A stretch of 64,000 bases of DNA from Tritrichomonas musculus (lineage: Eukaryota > Parabasalia > Tritrichomonadida > Tritrichomonadidae). Positions 55,482-64,000 of the stretch are shown here, in pieces; position 1 is the first letter of the stretch, and every line of letters begins with the position of its first letter. The notes beneath the pieces are model-generated. The model did no database searches, had not been told where the DNA came from, and worked only from the letters and a program-made list of their open reading frames with translations. Location: contig JAPFFF010000082.1 in the NCBI GenBank assembly GCA_039105265.1, positions 101,954 to 165,953 on the forward strand, read 5' to 3'. A program made the translations under genes and the position numbers.

Positions 55482-55874
55482 AATTTCGAAATCGTTTTTA
55501 ATTATCTTACAAAAGTGTTTGAGATTTGTGTTTTATTTAACTCTGTTCACTTGTGAGAAACGTTTGAATAAGAATAATTGATATTGCGATTTAATCTTTA
55601 TTGATTTTACTTAATTTCGAAATCGTTTTTAATTATCTTACAAAAGTGTTTGAGATTTGTGTTTTATTTAACTCTGTTCATTTGTGAGAAATGTTAGAAT
55701 AAGAATAACTGAGATTAAGCTTTAATTTTTACTGATTTTACTTAATTTCGAAATCGTTTATAATTATCTTACAAAAGTGTTTGAGATTTGTGTTTTATTT
55801 AACTCTGTTCATTTGTGAGAAACGTTTGAATAAGAATAACTGAGATTAAGCTTTAATTTTTACTGATTTTACTT
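55482..55874 (+). repeat. 393-bp trimer (B1-C-D) leading into the tetramer zone
   Basis: A single B1-C-D trimer, with A17 in the D unit, comes directly before the first 524-bp tetramer. The tetramer differs from it only by a second C unit, so this is the natural precursor sequence sitting next to its amplified form. Confidence 0.78.
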
Positions 55875-57839
55875 AATTTCGAAATCGTTTTTAATTATCT
55901 TACAAAAGTGTTTGAGATTTGTGTTTTATTTAACTCTGTTCATTTGTGAGAAACGTTTGAATAAGAATAATTGATATTGCGATTTAATCTTTATTGATTT
56001 TACTTAATTTCGAAATCGTTTTTAATTATCTTACAAAAGTGTTTGAGATTTGTGTTTTATTTAACTCTGTTCATTTGTGAGAAATGTTAGAATAAGAATA
56101 ACTGAGATTAAGCTTTAATTTTTACTGATTTTACTTAATTTCGAAATCGTTTTTAATTATCTTACAAAAGTGTTTGAGATTTGTGTTTTATTTAACTCTG
56201 TTCATTTGTGAGAAATGTTAGAATAAGAATAACTGAGATTAAGCTTTAATTTTTACTGATTTTACTTAATTTCGAAATCGTTTATAATTATCTTACAAAA
56301 GTGTTTGAGATTTGTGTTTTATTTAACTCTGTTCATTTGTGAGAAACGTTTGAATAAGAATAACTGAGATTAAGCTTTAATTTTTACTGATTTTACTTAA
56401 TTTCGAAATCGTTTTTAATTATCTTACAAAAGTGTTTGAGATTTGTGTTTTATTTAACTCTGTTCACTTGTGAGAAACGTTTGAATAAGAATAATTGATA
56501 TTGCGATTTAATCTTTATTGATTTTACTTAATTTCGAAATCGTTTTTAATTATCTTACAAAAGTGTTTGAGATTTGTGTTTTATTTAACTCTGTTCATTT
56601 GTGAGAAATGTTAGAATAAGAATAACTGAGATTAAGCTTTAATTTTTACTGATTTTACTTAATTTCGAAATCGTTTTTAATTATCTTACAAAAGTGTTTG
56701 AGATTTGTGTTTTATTTAACTCTGTTCATTTGTGAGAAATGTTAGAATAAGAATAACTGAGATTAAGCTTTAATTTTTACTGATTTTACTTAATTTCGAA
56801 ATCGTTTATAATTATCTTACAAAAGTGTTTGAGATTTGTGTTTTATTTAACTCTGTTCATTTGTGAGAAACGTTTGAATAAGAATAACTGAGATTAAGCT
56901 TTAATTTTTACTGATTTTACTTAATTTCGAAATCGTTTTTAATTATCTTACAAAAGTGTTTGAGATTTGTGTTTTATTTAACTCTGTTCATTTGTGAGAA
57001 ACGTTTGAATAAGAATAATTGATATTGCGATTTAATCTTTATTGATTTTACTTAATTTCGAAATCGTTTTTAATTATCTTACAAAAGTGTTTGAGATTTG
57101 TGTTTTATTTAACTCTGTTCATTTGTGAGAAATGTTAGAATAAGAATAACTGAGATTAAGCTTTAATTTTTACTGATTTTACTTAATTTCGAAATCGTTT
57201 TTAATTATCTTACAAAAGTGTTTGAGATTTGTGTTTTATTTAACTCTGTTCATTTGTGAGAAATGTTAGAATAAGAATAACTGAGATTAAGCTTTAATTT
57301 TTACTGATTTTACTTAATTTCGAAATCGTTTATAATTATCTTACAAAAGTGTTTGAGATTTGTGTTTTATTTAACTCTGTTCATTTGTGAGAAACGTTTG
57401 AATAAGAATAACTGAGATTAAGCTTTAATTTTTACTGATTTTACTTAATTTCGAAATCGTTTTTAATTATCTTACAAAAGTGTTTGAGATTTGTGTTTTA
57501 TTTAACTCTGTTCATTTGTGAGAAACGTTTGAATAAGAATAATTGATATTGCGATTTAATCTTTATTGATTTTACTTAATTTCGAAATCGTTTTTAATTA
57601 TCTTACAAAAGTGTTTGAGATTTGTGTTTTATTTAACTCTGTTCATTTGTGAGAAATGTTAGAATAAGAATAACTGAGATTAAGCTTTAATTTTTACTGA
57701 TTTTACTTAATTTCGAAATCGTTTTTAATTATCTTACAAAAGTGTTTGAGATTTGTGTTTTATTTAACTCTGTTCATTTGTGAGAAATGTTAGAATAAGA
57801 ATAACTGAGATTAAGCTTTAATTTTTACTGATTTTACTT
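55875..57839 (+). repeat. 524-bp tetramer array (B1-C-C-D), 15 units
   Basis: B1-like units begin at 55875, 56399, 56923 and 57447, exactly 524 bases apart, each followed by C and C and (except the last) by D with A17. The lead units at 55875, 56923 and 57447 have T69 while that at 56399 has C69, so two versions of the tetramer are mixed. The run ends when a B2 unit at 57840 takes the place of D. Confidence 0.9.
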
Positions 57840-58101
57840 AATTTCGAAATCGTTTATAATTATCTTACAAAAGTGTTTGAGATTTGTGTTTTATTTAACT
57901 CTGTTCACTTGTGAGAAACGTTTGAATAGGAATAATTGATATTGCGATTTAATTTTTACTGATTTTACTTAATTTCGAAATCGTTTTTAATTATCTTACA
58001 AAAGTGTTTGAGATTTGTGTTTTATTTAACTCTGTTCACTTGTGAGAAACGTTTGAATAGGAATAATTGATATTGCGATTTAATTTTTACTGATTTTACT
58101 T

Positions 58102-58887
58102 AATTTCGAAATCGTTTTTAATTATCTTACAAAAGTGTTTGAGATTTGTGTTTTATTTAACTCTGTTCACTTGTGAGAAACGTTTGAATAAGAATAATTG
58201 ATATTGCGATTTAATCTTTATTGATTTTACTTAATTTCGAAATCGTTTTTAATTATCTTACAAAAGTGTTTGAGATTTGTGTTTTATTTAACTCTGTTCA
58301 TTTGTGAGAAATGTTAGAATAAGAATAACTGAGATTAAGCTTTAATTTTTACTGATTTTACTTAATTTCGAAATCGTTTTTAATTATCTTACAAAAGTGT
58401 TTGAGATTTGTGTTTTATTTAACTCTGTTCATTTGTGAGAAATGTTAGAATAAGAATAACTGAGATTAAGCTTTAATTTTTACTGATTTTACTTAATTTC
58501 GAAATCGTTTATAATTATCTTACAAAAGTGTTTGAGATTTGTGTTTTATTTAACTCTGTTCATTTGTGAGAAACGTTTGAATAAGAATAACTGAGATTAA
58601 GCTTTAATTTTTACTGATTTTACTTAATTTCGAAATCGTTTTTAATTATCTTACAAAAGTGTTTGAGATTTGTGTTTTATTTAACTCTGTTCATTTGTGA
58701 GAAACGTTTGAATAAGAATAATTGATATTGCGATTTAATCTTTATTGATTTTACTTAATTTCGAAATCGTTTTTAATTATCTTACAAAAGTGTTTGAGAT
58801 TTGTGTTTTATTTAACTCTGTTCATTTGTGAGAAATGTTAGAATAAGAATAACTGAGATTAAGCTTTAATTTTTACTGATTTTACTT
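58102..58887 (+). repeat. 524-bp tetramer array, second stretch (6 units)
   Basis: One full tetramer B1-C-C-D from 58102, then a B1(T69) and a C unit before the 59-bp truncated unit interrupts the series. Type content is the same as in the stretch at 55875; two B2 units (57840 and 57971) separate them. Confidence 0.86.
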
Positions 58888-58946
58888 AATTTCGAAATCG
58901 TTTATAATTATCTTACAAAAGTGTTTGAGATTTGCTGATTTTACTT
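58888..58946 (+). repeat. Truncated 59-bp unit
   Basis: Unit bases 1-47 are joined to bases 120-131, reading GAGATTTGCTGATTTTAC; 72 bases are missing. I see no clear microhomology at the join. The next unit (58947) is itself odd, so the break lies in a disturbed place within the tetramer zone. Confidence 0.93.
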
Positions 58947-59077
58947 AATTTCGAAATCGTTTATAATTATCTTACAAAAGTGTTTGAGATTTGTGTTTTA
59001 TTTAACTCTGTTCACTTGTGAGAAACGTTTGAATAGGAATAACTGAGATTAAGCTTTAATTTTTACTGATTTTACTT
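58947..59077 (+). repeat. Hybrid unit: G90 with C97
   Basis: Reads GAATAGGAATAACTGAG. G90 marks types A and B2, which always have T97, and C97 marks types C, D and E, which have A90. I saw this pairing only here, directly after the 59-bp unit. It fits a crossover between an A or B2 unit and a C or D unit within the seven bases 90-97. Confidence 0.87.
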
Positions 59078-60649
59078 AATTTCGAAATCGTTTATAATTA
59101 TCTTACAAAAGTGTTTGAGATTTGTGTTTTATTTAACTCTGTTCACTTGTGAGAAACGTTTGAATAAGAATAATTGATATTGCGATTTAATCTTTATTGA
59201 TTTTACTTAATTTCGAAATCGTTTATAATTATCTTACAAAAGTGTTTGAGATTTGTGTTTTATTTAACTCTGTTCATTTGTGAGAAATGTTAGAATAAGA
59301 ATAACTGAGATTAAGCTTTAATTTTTACTGATTTTACTTAATTTCGAAATCGTTTTTAATTATCTTACAAAAGTGTTTGAGATTTGTGTTTTATTTAACT
59401 CTGTTCATTTGTGAGAAATGTTAGAATAAGAATAACTGAGATTAAGCTTTAATTTTTACTGATTTTACTTAATTTCGAAATCGTTTATAATTATCTTACA
59501 AAAGTGTTTGAGATTTGTGTTTTATTTAACTCTGTTCATTTGTGAGAAACGTTTGAATAAGAATAACTGAGATTAAGCTTTAATTTTTACTGATTTTACT
59601 TAATTTCGAAATCGTTTATAATTATCTTACAAAAGTGTTTGAGATTTGTGTTTTATTTAACTCTGTTCACTTGTGAGAAACGTTTGAATAAGAATAATTG
59701 ATATTGCGATTTAATCTTTATTGATTTTACTTAATTTCGAAATCGTTTTTAATTATCTTACAAAAGTGTTTGAGATTTGTGTTTTATTTAACTCTGTTCA
59801 TTTGTGAGAAATGTTAGAATAAGAATAACTGAGATTAAGCTTTAATTTTTACTGATTTTACTTAATTTCGAAATCGTTTTTAATTATCTTACAAAAGTGT
59901 TTGAGATTTGTGTTTTATTTAACTCTGTTCATTTGTGAGAAATGTTAGAATAAGAATAACTGAGATTAAGCTTTAATTTTTACTGATTTTACTTAATTTC
60001 GAAATCGTTTATAATTATCTTACAAAAGTGTTTGAGATTTGTGTTTTATTTAACTCTGTTCATTTGTGAGAAACGTTTGAATAAGAATAACTGAGATTAA
60101 GCTTTAATTTTTACTGATTTTACTTAATTTCGAAATCGTTTTTAATTATCTTACAAAAGTGTTTGAGATTTGTGTTTTATTTAACTCTGTTCATTTGTGA
60201 GAAACGTTTGAATAAGAATAATTGATATTGCGATTTAATCTTTATTGATTTTACTTAATTTCGAAATCGTTTTTAATTATCTTACAAAAGTGTTTGAGAT
60301 TTGTGTTTTATTTAACTCTGTTCATTTGTGAGAAATGTTAGAATAAGAATAACTGAGATTAAGCTTTAATTTTTACTGATTTTACTTAATTTCGAAATCG
60401 TTTTTAATTATCTTACAAAAGTGTTTGAGATTTGTGTTTTATTTAACTCTGTTCATTTGTGAGAAATGTTAGAATAAGAATAACTGAGATTAAGCTTTAA
60501 TTTTTACTGATTTTACTTAATTTCGAAATCGTTTATAATTATCTTACAAAAGTGTTTGAGATTTGTGTTTTATTTAACTCTGTTCATTTGTGAGAAACGT
60601 TTGAATAAGAATAACTGAGATTAAGCTTTAATTTTTACTGATTTTACTT
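59078..60649 (+). repeat. Three tandem 524-bp tetramers
   Basis: Tetramers B1-C-C-D begin at 59078, 59602 and 60126. The third has T69 in its B1 unit. The first C unit of the first tetramer (59209) has A17 instead of T17. A shorter B1-C-D trimer follows at 60650, then a tetramer at 61043 and a trimer at 61567, so trimers and tetramers are interleaved. Confidence 0.87.
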
Positions 60650-61959
60650 AATTTCGAAATCGTTTATAATTATCTTACAAAAGTGTTTGAGATTTGTGTT
60701 TTATTTAACTCTGTTCACTTGTGAGAAACGTTTGAATAAGAATAATTGATATTGCGATTTAATCTTTATTGATTTTACTTAATTTCGAAATCGTTTTTAA
60801 TTATCTTACAAAAGTGTTTGAGATTTGTGTTTTATTTAACTCTGTTCATTTGTGAGAAATGTTAGAATAAGAATAACTGAGATTAAGCTTTAATTTTTAC
60901 TGATTTTACTTAATTTCGAAATCGTTTTTAATTATCTTACAAAAGTGTTTGAGATTTGTGTTTTATTTAACTCTGTTCATTTGTGAGAAACGTTTGAATA
61001 AGAATAACTGAGATTAAGCTTTAATTTTTACTGATTTTACTTAATTTCGAAATCGTTTATAATTATCTTACAAAAGTGTTTGAGATTTGTGTTTTATTTA
61101 ACTCTGTTCACTTGTGAGAAACGTTTGAATAAGAATAATTGATATTGCGATTTAATCTTTATTGATTTTACTTAATTTCGAAATCGTTTATAATTATCTT
61201 ACAAAAGTGTTTGAGATTTGTGTTTTATTTAACTCTGTTCATTTGTGAGAAATGTTAGAATAAGAATAACTGAGATTAAGCTTTAATTTTTACTGATTTT
61301 ACTTAATTTCGAAATCGTTTTTAATTATCTTACAAAAGTGTTTGAGATTTGTGTTTTATTTAACTCTGTTCATTTGTGAGAAATGTTAGAATAAGAATAA
61401 CTGAGATTAAGCTTTAATTTTTACTGATTTTACTTAATTTCGAAATCGTTTATAATTATCTTACAAAAGTGTTTGAGATTTGTGTTTTATTTAACTCTGT
61501 TCATTTGTGAGAAACGTTTGAATAAGAATAACTGAGATTAAGCTTTAATTTTTACTGATTTTACTTAATTTCGAAATCGTTTATAATTATCTTACAAAAG
61601 TGTTTGAGATTTGTGTTTTATTTAACTCTGTTCACTTGTGAGAAACGTTTGAATAAGAATAATTGATATTGCGATTTAATCTTTATTGATTTTACTTAAT
61701 TTCGAAATCGTTTTTAATTATCTTACAAAAGTGTTTGAGATTTGTGTTTTATTTAACTCTGTTCATTTGTGAGAAATGTTAGAATAAGAATAACTGAGAT
61801 TAAGCTTTAATTTTTACTGATTTTACTTAATTTCGAAATCGTTTATAATTATCTTACAAAAGTGTTTGAGATTTGTGTTTTATTTAACTCTGTTCATTTG
61901 TGAGAAACGTTTGAATAAGAATAACTGAGATTAAGCTTTAATTTTTACTGATTTTACTT
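60650..61959 (+). repeat. Interleaved trimer, tetramer and trimer
   Basis: Order B1-C-D (60650), B1-C-C-D (61043), B1-C-D (61567). The change from tetramer to trimer is gain or loss of one type C unit, the step expected from unequal exchange between the two neighbouring C units of a tetramer. Confidence 0.82.
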
Positions 61960-62352
61960 AATTTCGAAATCGTTTATAATTATCTTACAAAAGTGTTTGA
62001 GATTTGTGTTTTATTTAACTCTGTTCACTTGTGAGAAACGTTTGAATAAGAATAATTGATATTGCGATTTAATTTTTACTGATTTTACTTAATTTCGAAA
62101 TCGTTTATAATTATCTTACAAAAGTGTTTGAGATTTGTGTTTTATTTAACTCTGTTCACTTGTGAGAAACGTTTGAATAGGAATAATTGATATTGCGATT
62201 TAATTTTTACTGATTTTACTTAATTTCGAAATCGTTTTTAATTATCTTACAAAAGTGTTTGAGATTTGTGTTTTATTTAACTCTGTTCACTTGTGAGAAA
62301 CGTTTGAATAGGAATAATTGAGATTAAGCTTTAATTTTTACTGATTTTACTT

Positions 62353-63923
62353 AATTTCGAAATCGTTTTTAATTATCTTACAAAAGTGTTTGAGATTTGT
62401 GTTTTATTTAACTCTGTTCACTTGTGAGAAACGTTTGAATAAGAATAATTGATATTGCGATTTAATCTTTATTGATTTTACTTAATTTCGAAATCGTTTT
62501 TAATTATCTTACAAAAGTGTTTGAGATTTGTGTTTTATTTAACTCTGTTCATTTGTGAGAAATGTTAGAATAAGAATAACTGAGATTAAGCTTTAATTTT
62601 TACTGATTTTACTTAATTTCGAAATCGTTTTTAATTATCTTACAAAAGTGTTTGAGATTTGTGTTTTATTTAACTCTGTTCATTTGTGAGAAATGTTAGA
62701 ATAAGAATAACTGAGATTAAGCTTTAATTTTTACTGATTTTACTTAATTTCGAAATCGTTTTTAATTATCTTACAAAAGTGTTTGAGATTTGTGTTTTAT
62801 TTAACTCTGTTCATTTGTGAGAAACGTTTGAATAAGAATAACTGAGATTAAGCTTTAATTTTTACTGATTTTACTTAATTTCGAAATCGTTTTTAATTAT
62901 CTTACAAAAGTGTTTGAGATTTGTGTTTTATTTAACTCTGTTCACTTGTGAGAAACGTTTGAATAAGAATAATTGATATTGCGATTTAATCTTTATTGAT
63001 TTTACTTAATTTCGAAATCGTTTTTAATTATCTTACAAAAGTGTTTGAGATTTGTGTTTTATTTAACTCTGTTCATTTGTGAGAAATGTTAGAATAAGAA
63101 TAACTGAGATTAAGCTTTAATTTTTACTGATTTTACTTAATTTCGAAATCGTTTTTAATTATCTTACAAAAGTGTTTGAGATTTGTGTTTTATTTAACTC
63201 TGTTCATTTGTGAGAAATGTTAGAATAAGAATAACTGAGATTAAGCTTTAATTTTTACTGATTTTACTTAATTTCGAAATCGTTTATAATTATCTTACAA
63301 AAGTGTTTGAGATTTGTGTTTTATTTAACTCTGTTCATTTGTGAGAAACGTTTGAATAAGAATAACTGAGATTAAGCTTTAATTTTTACTGATTTTACTT
63401 AATTTCGAAATCGTTTTTAATTATCTTACAAAAGTGTTTGAGATTTGTGTTTTATTTAACTCTGTTCATTTGTGAGAAACGTTTGAATAAGAATAATTGA
63501 TATTGCGATTTAATCTTTATTGATTTTACTTAATTTCGAAATCGTTTTTAATTATCTTACAAAAGTGTTTGAGATTTGTGTTTTATTTAACTCTGTTCAT
63601 TTGTGAGAAATGTTAGAATAAGAATAACTGAGATTAAGCTTTAATTTTTACTGATTTTACTTATTTCGAAATCGTTTTTAATTATCTTACAAAAGTGTTT
63701 GAGATTTGTGTTTTATTTAACTCTGTTCATTTGTGAGAAATGTTAGAATAAGAATAACTGAGATTAAGCTTTAATTTTTACTGATTTTACTTAATTTCGA
63801 AATCGTTTATAATTATCTTACAAAAGTGTTTGAGATTTGTGTTTTATTTAACTCTGTTCATTTGTGAGAAACGTTTGAATAAGAATAACTGAGATTAAGC
63901 TTTAATTTTTACTGATTTTACTT
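62353..63923 (+). repeat. Three tandem 524-bp tetramers at the right end
   Basis: Tetramers begin at 62353, 62877 and 63401; the last is 523 bp because of the 130-bp unit. A short run B1(T115)-B2-A (61960-62352) separates them from the earlier ones. The array continues past the window edge with another T69 unit at 63924. Confidence 0.86.
63663..63792 (+). repeat. 130-bp unit (type C, one base short)
   Basis: The unit starts ACTTATTTCGAAATC where all others have ACTTAATTTCGAAATC, so one of the two opening A bases is missing. Otherwise it is an ordinary type C unit within a tetramer. Unlike the other off-length units it is not at a visible change of order, so simple loss of one base is the likely cause. 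Confidence 0.9.
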
Positions 63924-64000
63924 AATTTCGAAATCGTTTTTAATTATCTTACAAAAGTGTTTGAGATTTGTGTTTTATTTAACTCTGTTCATTTGTGAGA
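63924..64000 (+). repeat. Partial unit cut by the window edge
   Basis: The first 77 bases of a unit with T17 and T69, cut off by the end of the window. Its following diagnostic sites (80-120) cannot be seen. The array therefore continues to the right. Confidence 0.95.

Larger units (their letters stand above)
1..64000 (+). repeat. 131-bp satellite DNA array, whole window
   Basis: The landmark AATTTCGAAATC recurs every 131 bases from position 1 to 63924. This gives 489 units (two of them truncated) plus a 77-base partial unit at the right edge. All units face the same way and nothing is inserted between them. The first unit has 41 A, 60 T, 18 G and 12 C, about 23% G+C, with T over A and G over C on this strand. 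Each unit has stops in all three forward frames (for example TAA at unit bases 18, 88 and 111, TGA at 98) and in all three reverse frames (TTA at 21, 26 and 52), so no gene of ordinary length is possible. Long homogeneous arrays like this are typical of eukaryotic centromeric, pericentromeric or subtelomeric heterochromatin; the location here is inference. I do not recognise the family. Confidence 0.98.

Noticed and set aside
1-64000. CRISPR array
   Set aside because: The repeat is the whole 131-bp unit with no unique spacers between short repeats; the variable sites are a few linked single bases.
1-64000. Protein-coding repeat (a long repetitive gene)
   Set aside because: Each unit has stops in all six frames and its length is not a multiple of 3, so no frame stays open across units.
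1-64000. Telomeric repeat
   Set aside because: No runs of TTAGG, TTAGGC, TTAGGG or similar short repeats; TTAG appears only once per unit, in types C, E and F.
1-64000. Mobile element or LTR-type element
   Set aside because: No open frames, terminal repeats or target-site duplications, and no sequence other than the 131-bp unit.
1-64000. Ribosomal intergenic spacer subrepeats
   Set aside because: No rRNA sequence is visible anywhere, and the array is far longer than usual spacer subrepeat blocks.
1-64000. Phasing of one nucleosome per unit
   Set aside because: 131 bp is shorter than the roughly 147 bp wrapped by one nucleosome, so a simple one-to-one phasing claim is not supported by length.

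Overview
The whole 64 kb window is one uninterrupted satellite DNA array. A 131-bp unit (about 23% G+C, T-rich on the + strand) is repeated head to tail about 489 times in a single orientation, and the array runs off both edges. I found no gene, RNA gene, transposon, inverted block or other foreign sequence. Every unit carries stop codons in all six frames, and 131 is not a multiple of 3, so no reading frame can run far. The host must be a eukaryote. An AT-rich unit that keeps three or four CpGs argues for a lineage without heavy germline CpG methylation (many invertebrates, some protists), but the species cannot be named from this sequence. A centromeric, pericentromeric or subtelomeric location is likely for an array of this kind but is not shown here.

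The units are nearly identical and differ at a small set of linked sites. In unit coordinates, with base 1 the first A of AATTTCGAAATC, these are 17 (A/T), 47 (G/A), 69 (C/T), 75 (A/T), 80 (C/T), 84 (T/A), 87 (A/T), 90 (A/G), 97 (T/C), 101 (G/T), 105-108 (AAGC/GCGA), 115 (T/C), 120 (C/T) and 129 (C/A). Together they define about seven unit types, called A, B1, B2, C, D, E and F below. Read as a string of types, the array has layered higher-order structure: 3-unit (393 bp) and 4-unit (524 bp) tandem repeats, an 11-unit module (1,441 bp), a 16-unit and a 38-unit duplicated block, and a 70-unit (9,170 bp) repeat present as two back-to-back copies.

Layout. 1-14279: mixed types with 393-bp trimers; its first 914 bases recur at 7861. 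14280-23449 and 23450-32620: the two 9.17-kb copies. 32621-55874: type A-rich sequence with a 16-unit block (32883-34978 and 42839-44936) and a 38-unit block (36551-41528 and 45330-50307). 55875-64000: a zone of 524-bp tetramers rich in types C and D, in which variants A47 and T75 are absent.

Only five units depart from 131 bp: 132 bp at 23450, 133 bp at 42839, 65 bp at 51880, 59 bp at 58888 and 130 bp at 63663. The first four lie at or beside places where the type order changes register, so they look like scars of unequal recombination. The picture is of a young array still being homogenised by unequal exchange or amplification. All comparisons were made by eye from the diagnostic sites, so counts and identities are approximate.
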